Numbered from the stretch's first letter, positions 27,985-39,200 are shown. The stretch: 64,000 bases of DNA from Astropecten irregularis (GCA_963971285.1 OZ020248.1:25719764-25783763), one strand, 5' to 3'. Notes: generated by a model from the sequence alone, not told the origin. Numbers and translations: made by a program.

Positions 27985-30900
27985 ATGGCAGACGAACCAG
28001 AAGTTACCCCACAACCCCTGGCCGAGGGCGAGGATGAAGAAGACGTCACTACCCCTGGCTACAAGCCTCCTGCTCAGAAGACCGTGGAGGAGATCAAACA
28101 GTTGGACGCTGACGACGAAAGCCTGGTGAAATACAAGAAGGCTCTACTGGCAGGCTCAGAGGATGTCAAAGGTGCATAGATGTCATTTATTGAACCTTCT
28201 CAAAGCTTTGGCTTTGGCTGTGGCTAAGGCTTTGGCTTCCTTCATTATATCCAGTAATTGCTGCTATCCAAACACATGTGTTTGTCTGAGCCGTAACCTT
28301 TAAAGATTGGCTGCAATGGGTGTTTTTGCTTATATATTGATGGATGTTAAAATCATTTTATTCATTTTATTAACTGGGAGGGGGAACGCCCCGCCCACAT
28401 TTAGCCATCCCGTCGTGACGTCATCTCGGGAACCCGGTAGCTGGTTCACAAGTCATCGAGCAATGCTAAACTGGTTCCCGCGTCACTGACGGCAATCAAA
28501 ATCCCGTACCAGATGCGGGAGAAAACAAAAAACAAACTTTAATCAAATTTAATATATTTAAAAAAAGTAAATTAAATTATTTTGGTGGATTTTTTAAATA
28601 TCATTGCACCCACCCTTTAAGTACCGTAGATGCTTTGCTTCAGAAGATATTATGTATCTCCACAAGCTATGCCCTGTATTTACAGTACAGACTACAGAGT
28701 CAACGTTTGATGTGATGCTTTCTATTTTGCTTGGAGTGTCCCCACTTGCCTTTTGTCTGTCAACAAAAGAATTTAAGTTCGCCGCACTCAATACTGCCGG
28801 GTGTACGTCCCCTAATCTTGGGACGTACACCCTGCAATTATAGAGTTCGGCGGAGAGTTAATGTCTTTGTTGCCTCACAAAAGGCAGGCGGGGACACTGC
28901 AGTAATGGCGGACAGTATATCGTGCTGTTGGATTTGTGTATAGGAAAACATTGCTAGACACAGGATAGGAAGGAAGGAAGGATTATAATTATTCATGAGA
29001 CAGGAAATGTTGGGTGACCGGAGTTTTGGTGTCATCGTTATCAAACGTCGTATCCTACAGAGTATTAACTGCTTCTTCTTTTTGTTTCTTTCATGATTTT
29101 GTCTGGATTTTTAGATGAAGGGGGCCCTAATGTCATCGTGAAAGCGTTTGTGGTGGCTCCTGAAGGCCGTCCTCCGATCGACCTGGATTTGACAGGTAGC
29201 TAAGTTGTTGTAAGACGTTCACATGGTGCACATCTCCCTTTTTTACTAGTTCTGACTGCCATTGTTCCCTTATGACCTCTCCCCAATAGCGCTCCACACT
29301 AATGACGTCACAAAATCCCCGGATGTCAGACAAACATTGACTCACACACGTAGTGTAATGTACAGGCACGCGCACACACTTGTGTGGTTGCAATGTTTGT
29401 CTGAGATCCGGTACTATTTTTAGCGCAAGTGCGGAGCGCTATTTTGCCGTACAACATCCCTACTTCAAAATCCTCCCCGGCTACCCCTTGAAGTTGTTTG
29501 GAATATCTGCAAACAGTTTTGGAGGAAAGTATAATAGGCTGCGGTAAAAATGGATAAGACTTGCGGAGACACCATGTATAACTGTTCACACTCTTCTTGG
29601 AAGGTGTGTGGTCCTGAGAAGGACCGATGAGAGTATTCAAGTTCTTGACATTTCGACCAGTGTGCTCTGGTCGTCCTCAGAAGAGAGGGCATGGTAAAAC
29701 GTAGCATGTGTCATTTAAGGGTGAAGAATTGAAGAACAATTTTAACCTCTGGGTTTAACACCTATGTTTCAAAAGAAGCAGACCCCAATGGGAGACTTTT
29801 GAGAACCGGTCTTCAAGTCAACAGCGCACGCGCAAGCAATTATGAGCATCCGCGCGTTGTTTTGCGCCTGGGCTGTTGTGTGTGCTCGTGCGCTGTTGAC
29901 TTGACGACCGGTTCTCAAAAGTCTCCCATTTAATGACTCTGCTTACTGAAGAATTCGGCGCTTATGATCCTCATTCTTCGCTTAGATGGTTAGCGCTGAA
30001 TTTCCACGCTAGCAGAGTGCGCGAGAAATCATTAGTTATGCATGGCACACATTGGCACTACTGAAAATTCTTCTCTAATCCATGAAATAGTAATAAGCAC
30101 AATATGTTCTGCTTACTGTAAGCGCCGATTCTATGCTTACTGTAAGCAGAGCTACAAAATTATGCCCAATTGTCTTTAGAAGTCGGAAATTTCTGTATTA
30201 ATTAATAATCAAGACGTAGTTTATGACATTCTCTTAATTTGCAAAACCACAAGTCTGGGACTTTTGCTTGTTATTCAGTTTTCTCTTTTCTTATGTTTTC
30301 AATTCACAGGTGATTTGACTGCCTTGAAAGACAAACGTAATGTGGTGAAGGAAGGAACCCAGTACAGAGTAGAAATCAGATTTAGGGTGAGTCTCCGACA
30401 CCAGGCTTTCCAAATTGATCTTTAACTTGCTGATTTATTTCCCTGACGATTTCCTCTGGTTTGCACACCTTCTACATTTGTCAGCTTGTTTGTCTGTTCT
30501 GTCAGGTGGTTGCTCACCTCAGTGAGACATGGCATTGCCACCACCTTCTACATTTGTCTGCTTGTTTGTCTGTTCTGTCAGGTGGTTGCTTACCTCAGTC
30601 AGACATGACATTGCCACCACCTTCTACATCTGTCTGCTTGTTTGTCTGTTCTGTCAAGTGGTTGCTCACCTCAGTGAGGCATATTTTCCTGGAACCATTA
30701 ACTATTAGTAACTGAGTAACTGCTAATTTTTAAACTTGGTAGCAATGTTGACGGTGTTGTTAGCTTAATATTCTTTTTCAGACAGTAAAAATCTGTTGCT
30801 GCTACATAGCAGCGAATATAACAGCATTTCCACAAACCCTACTACCAGTGCATGTTTTTGTCAACCGTAAAGACTTGATGAAAACTGTTGGTACGTCTTC

Positions 30901-32096
30901 TGCGTGTGTTTAAAGCTCAAAATCAAAACTGTAAATCAAAGCCGCTGAAGACGAAACCAAAAGAAGAACGCTTTTGCCCAGATGACAAAGAATTCTCAGG
31001 ATGAGGTTTTCTGTTCTTTTTCATTGTTTATTTTGGTATAGGTTCAACGGGAAATTGTTGCCGGGTTGAGATACCATCAAGTCACATACAGGAAGGGCAT
31101 CAAAGGTAATCACGGGAATCGTGTCTTAAGTGTTTGATTTGTTGCCCCATTCCTTTGTTCCCCTCCTATCCCATAATATTTCCTAGTCAGTGTTGCAGTC
31201 CGGACCATACAGGGTGATGAGTCAAAAAGAACTTGACTGGGATTGGTGATTTTTGCAAAGGAAACAAATGACACTCAAAAGTTCAGTAAAGCGTATATTT
31301 AACAAGCATTCTCTCCTGCTTATTAGAAAAAAAAGAATGAAAGAAATTGATCATTCTAACAAGGACTTGCAGGTATATCTATTTTAATAAAGGTACTCAT
31401 TTTGCAAGCTGTGCCAAACAGAAATGCTCCCAAATTACGTGTATAACTTTCAGGATTTGAAGATAGTGATGAAAGAAACATACCATTAAAATATTTCTGT
31501 CTGAAATGGTGTATTTATCCAGAAATTATTAAACAAAGACCTACAGTTTTGATCTCTGGGTAAGATCAAAACCATTCTCTATGTTTTTTAAGAAAAATGA
31601 GTAAGTTTTTCGTTATTTTCCCGTGACATAGATGTGCGATTGAGCTCAAATTTTCACAGGTTTATTATTTAATGTACAATGCTGGATCACACAATGTGTG
31701 AGTGCTATTCTGTGATTTTTACCAATCATTTATTATATGTTTAAATTGTACATTACCTGCCTGAAACGTCCTGACTTATTAATTCATTACCATAAAAACC
31801 TTAAAAAAATATCACAAATATGACTTCACCCCCCCCCCCTAAACAAAACCCCTCACTCACTACACCCCTACTTGCAAAAAAATCTCCATTTTACAGTGGA
31901 TAAAAGCGACTTGATGGTGGGTAGCTACGGACCTAAGAACGAGGAACACGTTTTCAAGACGCCGCTAGACAAAGCGCCCTCGGGCATGATGATGCGCGGC
32001 CACTACAAGGTCAAGAGCAAATTCGTTGATGACGACAAGAACATCATTCTCGAATGGGAGTGGAGCTTAGACATAACAAAGGATTGGGAGAATTAA
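27985..32096 (+). CDS. ARHGDIA: Rho GDP-dissociation inhibitor, tandem copy 1, five coding exons
   Basis: Cytosolic chaperone that extracts prenylated Rho/Rac/Cdc42 from membranes and blocks GDP release. Exons: 27985-28171, 29115-29195, 30310-30386, 31042-31105, 31897-32096 (TAA); introns in phases 1, 1, 0, 1; 202 residues (human ARHGDIA has 204, recalled). The acidic N-terminal arm, about 1-60, contains YKPPAQKTVEEIKQLDADDESLVKYKKALL, the helices that hold the GTPase switch regions; Asp44 corresponds to human Asp45. The immunoglobulin-like prenyl-binding domain follows: DLDLTG, KEGTQYRVEIRFRVQREIVAGLRY, DLMVGSYGPKNEEHVF, DDDKNIILEWEWSLDITKDWEN. The ATG sits 2 nt after an acceptor (TTTTGCATCAG|AC), so a non-coding first exon must exist upstream. 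It is followed by a long 3'UTR. Confidence 0.96.
28735..28909. repeat. Palindromic MITE with GTACGTCCC hairpin, RhoGDI-1 intron 1
   Basis: Ends AGTGTCCCCACTTGCCTTTTGT / ACAAAAGGCAGGCGGGGACACT. The centre holds a perfect 13-bp hairpin GGGTGTACGTCCC/GGGACGTACACCC (28799-28832). Sister copy at 40885-41250. Confidence 0.8.
29285..29443. repeat. MITE with AATAGCGCTCC termini, RhoGDI-1 intron 2
   Basis: Terminal inverted repeats AATAGCGCTCCACACT and AGTGCGGAGCGCTATT, with internal GACAAACATTG/CAATGTTTGTC. Sister copies at 38953 and 56547. Confidence 0.85.
29787..29930. repeat. Foldback element with 44-bp arms, RhoGDI-1 intron 2
   Basis: Arms 29787-29830 and 29887-29930 are reverse complements with one mismatch (AATGGGAGACTTTTGAGAAC...). 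The 56-nt centre is CG-rich (CGCGCGTTG). No clear target duplication was found. Confidence 0.85.
30468..30690 (+). repeat. 76-bp tandem repeat, about three units, RhoGDI-1 intron 3
   Basis: CCTTCTACATTTGTC recurs at 30468, 30544 and 30620; units include TTGTCTGTTCTGTCAGGTGG and CACCTCAGTGAGACATG. Confidence 0.9.
31391..31746 (+). repeat. TTAA MITE, subfamily b, RhoGDI-1 intron 4
   Basis: AAAGGTACTCATTTTGCAAG at the left; interior AAGATAGTGATGAAAGAAAC, GTGCGATTGAGCTCAAATTT; right end ACCAATCATTTATTATATG. Confidence 0.7.
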
Positions 32097-34120
32097 GGAA
32101 GTAAGTAGGCCCCTCGTTGCTTTCCAATTTTTGTCCGTGGCTGATTGTGGGGTGGGGTCATTGGGGTGGGGGCGCTAACAACTGACAATCCATGTCAAAA
32201 TGCAGTCTTAGGCCCATGTCACAGGAGGCAATTTACAGGCAACCAGTTCCAGGCAATCTCCAAGAAGAAATTACGTTCATCTTGCAGATCTTTGCAAAGA
32301 GTTTTGTAGGGAGTAGCAAAAAACTGCCAGAAAAATGGCTCCCATGCTACCGAAACTTTCCTTGTGTATGTGATGTAGTTGGTTGCCTTCAAGTTGCCTG
32401 TCAAAATTACCTCGTGTGTCATCGACTTAAAGTTGAGGTTCCATATAGAATGAGTATACTGATACCGCTGGTAATAAAATCAATCACGATAGCAAATTGA
32501 ATGACTAGTAATCAAGACTATTGTGATTACAAAAACGAGTACAGCTGCATTTAGCTACTAAGCAGAAACTAGCTGTCGACAAATTTTGAATGATTTTGGA
32601 CCTAAAAATCGGCCATGAACTTTGCAGTCACAACCCTGTAAAATTTTCTGGTGATAAGTTCTGTCATGTAAAACATTGTTTTTTCCTGCATTGTGAAAAC
32701 TTTATGCCAGATTGACTCAAATAAGAAATGCACAAATTCAAGATTAATGGACACCAGGCAGAATGTGCAAGGGATGTTTGGTGCAGTCGGCTGGTACTCT
32801 GCTCAGCAGTTTCATGCTTGTCCTCCCCGTTTTCAGCATCTTAATAATGAACTTCATCAATATTTTGTATCATTTTCACTTTTTCTAAGCACAGTCCCTG
32901 GAAATAATGGATATTTACAATGCCACAAATTCAGTTCGCAAATGAGTCATTACAAAGCTCCAAAAAACACTAAGCATTAAATACATGCTTAGCAGTCAGA
33001 GACAGGTTACCAGCTAAAATTCCATGTGTCTCTTGCTCATAACTGGTACTCCGCTTTTTATGCTTAACAATTTTGATGAGTAATTATTTTCAATTCTGCC
33101 AAGCCTTGCTTTGAAATTTGGCCAAGCTCAAATAAGTATCCATCATTTTTTTTTTTTTTTAAAAGAAGCAAATCAAAATGTGGCCTTTTTGGAAACTTGT
33201 TTATTTCTTGGTATAATGTTTTGTTTTTCATTTCGTCATTATAAATCAATTTTTTATACTCATGATTACCTCTTAACTTGCCCTGAGTACTAGTACATTG
33301 TTTTTCCATTCAAAAATCATAATGAATATTCTTTGAAACATATGAGATAATTTACGCATGACTGGTTTACCTTAATGTGGAAATATTGCAATCAGGGCCC
33401 AATTTAATGGAATCCGTTACCGTAAGCAAAAACTCTTCGCTTACGATAGCAGACTACTTATGCTTACTAGCTTATTTCACAGTAGAGTTGTCTTTCTTGC
33501 TTTGCTATAAAGCAAGGACTTTCTGCAAGAATGCATGTGACAGCATGTTAGCAGAAAACAATCAAGGTTAGCCTAGAAATTCTTCGCTAACTGATTAAGC
33601 GCCGAAAGTCTTGCTCACTGATTCCATGAAATAGATTTCGCGCTTAGCTGTGCCCGTAAGCACAATAATAGGCCGTAACAGATTCCATGAAATTGGGCCC
33701 AGATTGTTTTGGAAGTTCATATTTTAAGTTAGCTTATCATCATGAGAAATAATTGCAGGAGTTTTGTGGAAGTTTTTGCAAGTTTTCTGCTCTTTTGATA
33801 CAAGAAATTCCCAGACATCATGTTCCTTAGATTTTGTGCAAAAAGCCTTTTAATCATTCTATGTTTCTATGAACAGTGCCTTTTTTGTAAAATTTGACAA
33901 GTTGAGTTATTTTGTACTACTGGTAAATCCTTCCGAAAATAGTTTCAGTGGTTATATTTGAGAATGTCTGTCAATAAGGTTATTATGTTTGTTACTTTGT
34001 ATACTGCTTTTGACCTTCATGCATGAATGATTTGTGTAGTAGCGATCGGAATGCATTTTGTTATGAATTGGAATAAATGTTTTTGTAGTCTCAGTTTTAG
34101 GATAAAAATAAACATGGCAG
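32097..34120 (+). other. Probable 3'UTR of RhoGDI-1
   Basis: Follows the RhoGDI-1 stop. AATAAA at 34072-34077 (and again near 34107) is the best poly(A) signal. Much of the tract (32500-32560, 33760-34145) is related to 37930-38945 in the decayed third copy, which supports it belonging to the gene. Confidence 0.55.
33395..33700 (+). repeat. MITE, GGGCCCAATTTCATGGAATC family, in RhoGDI-1 3' region
   Basis: Terminal inverted repeats GGGCCCAATTTAATGGAATC and GATTCCATGAAATTGGGCCC. No counterpart is found in the related tract at 37930-38945. Confidence 0.8.
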
Positions 34121-34145
34121 AATTCATATTTGGATATATAATGTC

Positions 34146-34276
34146 TAAGGCTGTGTCCGAAACAGGTTTCCAGAGCTATGGCTAGGTCTATAGTCAGTGT
34201 GTTCCAATGCTTTGGCAATGGGACCAGACCTAGACCTAGCCCTAGCTCTAGGCAACTGGTTTCGGATGCAGCCTAA
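34146..34276. mobile_element. Harbinger-like MITE with TAA target duplication
   Basis: Element 34149-34273 with TIRs GGCTGTGTCCGAA / TTCGGATGCAGCC, flanked on both sides by TAA. A 3-bp TWA duplication fits PIF/Harbinger. The related third-copy tract shows the empty site (TGTCTAAAGTT near 38932). Confidence 0.85.
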
Positions 34277-34405
34277 GTTTCTACACTCATATACAAAATG
34301 AACTGGCGCCTGTTATGCAGTGACCCACTCCATGGTGATTATCATTGTGTGTACAAGGTACTAAACAAATATGGCCGCTCTCCACAAATGGCCTTCACTC
34401 AAGAG

Positions 34406-34546
34406 TTAGGTCGTGAAACAAATCTCTGGCTGCGACCGTAAATAACACACAAGTCTATGGAAGCGGCTGCAGTCACTGGCTAGTGGCTGCAATATGTGCG
34501 TGTGTGTCATTTGCAGCCGCAGCCAGAGATTTGGGACACGGCTTTA
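34406..34546. mobile_element. Harbinger-like MITE with TTA target duplication
   Basis: Element 34409-34543, flanked by TTA at 34406-34408 and 34544-34546. Near-terminal arms CAAATCTCTGGCTGCG / CGCAGCCAGAGATTTG. Relative in RPL3 intron 8 at 5008-5146. Confidence 0.8.
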
Positions 34547-35494
34547 TATCCTGCTGAATTCGTTCGAATATGAATTTTACGATGGAATTTTGATGGCCAA
34601 TTGGTGCCTGTTTGTTTAACGCACGGGATCCCAGATCTGCGGATCCACGTCCCATGCAGGATACGCTTAAATGGGATCCAGATCAGCAGGATTTATGATC
34701 TTGTGCGTGAAGCAAACAGGCCCTATATCTACTTCCAAAAGATAGTACCAAAGAGATAATACACAGTTTTGGATTTGGATAGATTCGGAAAAGTTTGAAC
34801 TTTCATGTTTTGTTGCAGTATCTAGATTATTGCTATCATTCCATTTTTGATAAGATATTTTCTATTTATTCAGATAAATAGGTGAAGAAAGTGTGTTGTT
34901 TGCAAAAAAATCGAAAAAAAAGTACTGCATCTAGCTCCGCTTTGGTATAACGGTTTTCAGGTAGAACTATTTTAATGCTACATTTATCATTCGACCAATC
35001 ATTGTACTTATGCAAATCATGAGCTATACAAAATGTAAGTAATTGTTGGTGTTGATCTTTACTTAGCCTGATTTTGGAGAATTTTTTATATATATAATTT
35101 GGAAGAAAATGGTGATAATTATTGATGTAGCAGTATTGGTTTCAATTTGAGGTTTATTGAAGCAAACATTTAAAAAAACTATTGTTCAAGCTTCCTCATC
35201 CATAGGCTATGGTAAACTGTTTTGTCTGCCTCATTTAGAAAATATTGTTAATATGCAACGCTCATTTCTCTTTCATTAAAATGCATATACCCCGAAAGGA
35301 AATCTAACTGATGTTTTACAACAGTAAATCTTCTTTTGACTGTTATTATTATCATTTTGCAGATTTTTCACTCGTAACAGAATAATATGCCAACAAAAGG
35401 CTGCCATATTTTGATCCACCATCTTTGGAAAATAAAGAAGGATAAAGTACCCATGTCCTCCTTTTTCAAAATGTAGCCAAAGTTTTTAATTGGC
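34547..35494 (+). other. Intergenic, nothing recognised
   Basis: AT-rich sequence. A short palindromic GGATCC-rich stretch at 34626-34700 (GGGATCCCAGATC, GGATCCACGT) is the only structure noticed. Confidence 0.4.
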
Positions 35495-35580
35495 CCAACA
35501 TAGGGCTGGATAGTTGGTAGAGCACATGCACTGCATTCTGGTGGTCGCATGTTCGAATCCCACTCCATCCCGCAAGTGTT
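35495..35580 (+). repeat. tRNA-derived SINE head, degraded
   Basis: AACATAGGGCTGGATAGTTGGTAGAGC and GTTCGAATCCCACTCC keep the A and B boxes in part. The D arm is shortened compared with the copy at 15118. Confidence 0.65.
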
Positions 35581-35749
35581 TGTGGTTTTCTGGGTCAGTG
35601 GAATGGCACTTGTGGAGCACCGTAGGTTATCAACCAAAACTAATGCACTGTTCACTGTATGCAACTTTTCAGCTCACGTTTGCTGAGCGTGTACTCTGCT
35701 AAACGACTGTTTCATGTTGGGACCAGGTTTACATTTGTCAGAGACACCT

Positions 35750-35988
35750 GGGGCTCTTTTCCAAACCTCAGCTCTGGCTCAGGCTCCGACTTCATCTCTG
35801 TCATCCGTATGCTGAAAATATAGGTTGTGGTTTTTCATTGAAGCTGATCGCTCTGTTTTCCTTCTCAAACCAGAGAATCTACTTCCGAACCGCAGCCAAA
35901 AGCCTCTATTTTGATATCTGTTATTTTAGAATGGATTCAAGAAATGGAGCCAGAGCATGAGCCGGAGCTGAGGTTTGGAAAAGGACCC
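35750..35988 (+). repeat. GC-skewed MITE, intact copy
   Basis: Termini GGGCTCTTTTCCAAACCTCAG and CTGAGGTTTGGAAAAGGACCC; interior GTATGCTGAAAATATAGG, CCGCAGCCAAAAGCCTCTAT. Same family as 17136, 20612 and 37005. Confidence 0.8.
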
Positions 35989-36241
35989 TATCTTTCCATA
36001 TGCTCCCCTCTGCTATTGTTTATACTACGCAGTGCATTGTGTTTACCCAGATATTTATCTCCAATTCAACACATTTTGAGTTCAAAATTGTTTGTGCCTT
36101 TTTAAGCTTTGACTTTATGTTGCATTAATTTTGGGTGAGTGCCAACTTTGCAGGAAGAACAAAAATCCATCCGAGATTAAAGTAAATAAACAAACAAATA
36201 TACAAATCTCAGTCTCTTAATTTGTGCTTTTATAATGTGTA

Positions 36242-36606
36242 TTAAAGGTAGTATCATACTTTGGTAAGAGACCAAAACAGAAATGTTCACAGATTTACGT
36301 ATAGCTTTCAGGTTATGAAGATGGTGGTGGTAGAAACATACTGTTAAAACTTTTCTGCCTGAAATGGTGTATGTATCCAGAAATTAGTAAAACAACGACC
36401 GAAAATCTTTTTGATCTTTTAAAAGATCAAAAATAAAAGAGAAAACACTTAAGAAATACTGTGGCCGTTTTTCACTGTTTTCTCAAAAAGTGGGCAACGT
36501 ATGGGACTGAAATTTTCACAGATTACTTTTACTGTATCTTCCTTGTTACTTCTGCCCATGAATCTGTATTTCTTTGACAAAACCCAAAGTATGATACTAC
36601 CTTTAA
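36242..36606 (+). mobile_element. TTAA MITE, best intact copy
   Basis: TTAA at 36242-36245 and 36603-36606 flank TIRs AGGTAGTATCATACTTTGG / CCAAAGTATGATACTACCT, with a few changes inside. The interior has AAGATGGTGGTGGTAGAAAC, a GATCTTTTAAAAGATC palindrome and TTTCTCAAAAAGTGGGCAAC. This copy best defines the family (about 357 bp, non-coding). Confidence 0.88.
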
Positions 36607-37004
36607 GGACATATATAACTTTCCTCTCTTTCGGCATTCAATTTTAGGGTGCAATTGGATTTTGATAGTTTAATGATGGTTAGTTTTGATGAGACAATAA
36701 CCATTATACCTACCTGCCCACTGAAATGACCTAAACATTATTTTGACTCGGGATCCTAAAACTAGGCCGACCTTTAGATTTGTCCGTCTTAGTTATATGC
36801 ATCAAAGTGAAGTATATTGTAATGGGATATAATCTGTGTATATTTTGCATGTGCTAAACTTAGTGCCCCTTTAAGTTTCCCCCTTTAAGACAAGTAGAGT
36901 ACATGGCACAATCTGATTTGTCGGCGAAGTTGTCAGGCGCGCGCGTGTGGTGTAGAGAGACTGAAGACTATACTTTTCCATGCATGCAAGTTCATAGGGA
37001 ATTT
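36607..37004 (+). other. Intergenic, nothing recognised
   Basis: No coding or structural feature is seen apart from a short GCGCGCG run at 36937-36943. Confidence 0.35.
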
Positions 37005-37218
37005 TCGAAACAGGTTCAGGCTCAGGCTCCAGCTCTGACATCCATAATGCTGGAAGGAATTTTCATTGAAGCTAGTAGCTCTGTTTTCTTTTCCAAACCC
37101 GACAATCTATTTCCGAACCGGAGCCAAAAGCCTCTATTTTCATACCCGTTATTTTAGAATGGATTCACGAAATGAGCCTGAGCCAGAGCCTGAGCCTCCA
37201 TTTCGAAAAAGCCCATAG
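37005..37218 (+). repeat. GC-skewed MITE, further copy
   Basis: ATTTTCGAAACAGGTTCAGG at the left, GAGCCTGAGCCTCCATTTCG at the right, interior GAACCGGAGCCAAAAGCC and ACCCGTTATTTTAGAATGG as in sister copies. Confidence 0.75.
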
Positions 37219-37254
37219 TATTGCCATGTACATTGTATAATGTACATTGACAGC

Positions 37255-37860
37255 CGACATATCGCCACCGATTTCACGAGGAGACAAAGTGGCCACGGCG
37301 CGTTGAAACTATAGTTTTCAGAAAATCAACTTTAAAGTTTTACCCTTTTTAAATTGAAGATTTTCCCTACTTTTAGAGGGCATGTTTATCATAGATATAT
37401 AAAAAATATATCTATGATGTTTATAATATTTTTATACCAATTTGAAGCTCGAAACTTACACTAACACGAGGTGCTGATTAAAAGTTAATCAACCCCTTAA
37501 TTACGGAGTAATTAACGTCCATAGATATTTGTCTCTTCGTGAAAACGCAAAATCTCCCCATACAAACACGCACGTGCACAAAATGCCACTTCTTAAAAAG
37601 AAAAAAAATCGCGCGCGCCTTGATTGGCCAGCACGCGCGCGCGCTCCCCTTTGTCTCTTCGTGAAAACCATTGATCTCCATAATGTATTATGGAGATCAA
37701 TGGTGAAAACGATAAATGGCGTACGCGCTATATCTTGTCCCCATGCATAGTCCATAGAACAACGTGCATTTTTGCCACTTTGTCTCTTCGTGAAAACGTT
37801 AAATGCCATTTGGGTGCAAAGTGCCCTTCATTGATTTCCATGATCTCTATGATTTGATTT
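37255..37860. repeat. Composite CG-rich repeat with iterated TTTGTCTCTTCGTGAAAAC
   Basis: TTTGTCTCTTCGTGAAAAC occurs at about 37529, 37650 and 37780, and in reverse form (TTTCACGAGGAGACAAA) near 37273. A perfect 16-bp-arm palindrome CCATTGATCTCCATAA/TTATGGAGATCAATGG spans 37668-37703, and CATAGATATAT/ATATATCTATG folds at 37390-37417. It lies just before the broken RhoGDI copy. Confidence 0.75.
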
Positions 37861-38045
37861 GATTTTAACAAAAAGAACGTCATTCTCCAATGGGAGTTGG
37901 GCTTAGACGTAAAGAATGACTGGGAGTAAGGGAAGTTACAGTAAGTCCCTCGAGACTACTGTGATTTCAAAAAAATTGACGCAGCTGTAATGAGCTGCAC
38001 GTGCTCGGCAGTTAAAGGCGTCTTCATCAATTTTGAAGATTGTGA

Positions 38046-38407
38046 ACTTAAAAGTATAATAAATGATTGGTAAAGGTCACAAAACAGCACTCATACTTTG
38101 TCTAATCCAGCATGTAAATGAAATAATAAACCTGTGACAAATTTGAGCTCAATCGGACATTATTTTGAGTCACGAGAAAATAGCGAAAACCGACTCAATT
38201 TTTCTTAAAAAACATAAAGACGGCTTTTGATCTTACCCCGAGATCAAAACTGTTTTCGGTCTATGTTTTACAAAAAAAATACATTTCGTGCAGAAAAATA
38301 TTAACGTTATGTTTCTACCAGCACCATCTTCATACCCTGAAAGTTATATTAGTCTGTGAAAAATTCTGTTTCGGTGTGTTACCAATCTTGTACAATGTAC
38401 TTTTAAC
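38046..38407 (-). repeat. TTAA MITE, subfamily b, inserted in the RhoGDI fragment
   Basis: TTAAAAGTATAATAAATGATTGG at the left and TACCAATCTTGTACAATGTAC then TTTTAA at the right; reverse orientation relative to 27593. Confidence 0.8.
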
Positions 38408-38952
38408 TTGCTTCACTATTACTTTTATGTAATCATAATGAATAATTATTATTCTATAAAACGCGTGAGAATTTAACTTTGTGGAAATGTAGTATAGTAA
38501 TATGTTGTTTGGAAGGACAAAGTCAGCTCATTGTTAGAAATCACTGCTAGAGTTTTGTGACATTTTTTGAATTGTTTTCTGCTCGTTTGATATATAGGCC
38601 TACGTCTTCTTTTTATATAAATACCCAGATATCATGTTCTTTAGATTTTGTGCAAAAAGCTCAATCATTCCATTTTGTTTATCAACAGTACCTTTTGGGT
38701 AAAATTTTACATGTTGTTTTGTATTACATCCTTCAGAAAATAGTTTTTGGGGTATTCAAGAATTTCCATTATTATATGTTTGTTCCTATAGGCCTATATA
38801 TTGCTTTTCAGCTTCATGCATGGTTGTCTAGTAATGAATAGTGAATAGTGAAATTGGAATAAATGTTTCAAGTTGTAGTCTCAGTTTTAGAAAAACATGC
38901 AGAATTGAGTTTTGGATATAAATAATTATTGTCTAAAGTTGTCTCACTTATG

Positions 38953-39117
38953 AATAGCGCTCCGCACTAATGACGTCACAAAATCCCCGGATGTCAGACA
39001 AACATTGATCACACACGTAGTGTACAATGCACGCGCACACCCTCCCAAGCAAGTGTGCTTGGTTGCAATGTTTGTCTGAGGTCCGGTGCTATTTTTAGCG
39101 CAAGTGCGGAGCGCTAT
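38953..39117. repeat. AATAGCGCTCC MITE inserted in the RhoGDI fragment
   Basis: TIRs AATAGCGCTCCGCACT / AGTGCGGAGCGCTATT. It separates sequence matching the end of the RhoGDI-1 3' region (about 34144) from sequence matching 34300 onward. Confidence 0.88.
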
Positions 39118-39200
39118 TGAACTGGCGCCTGTTAAGCAGTGATTCCCACTCCATGGTGATTTCCATTGTGTGTAACCATTTTGTTTAGTACCTTGTATAC

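Larger units (their letters stand above)
37873..39200 (+). pseudogene. Decayed partial RhoGDI copy (end of last exon plus 3'UTR)
   Basis: 37873-37929 reads 18 codons plus TAA, KNVILQWELGLDVKNDWE, matching KNIILEWEWSLDITKDWE at the end of RhoGDI-1. Downstream, 38520-38945 follows the RhoGDI-1 3'UTR (33760-34145) piece by piece: TTTAGATTTTGTGCAAAAAG, GAAAATAGTTT, CTTCATGCATG, ATTGGAATAAATGTTT, GTAGTCTCAGTTTTAG. 39118-39200 continues with GAACTGGCGCCTGTTA as at 34300. All upstream exons are missing, so it is a broken segmental duplicate, not a processed pseudogene. Later MITE insertions interrupt it at 38046 and 38953. Confidence 0.88.
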
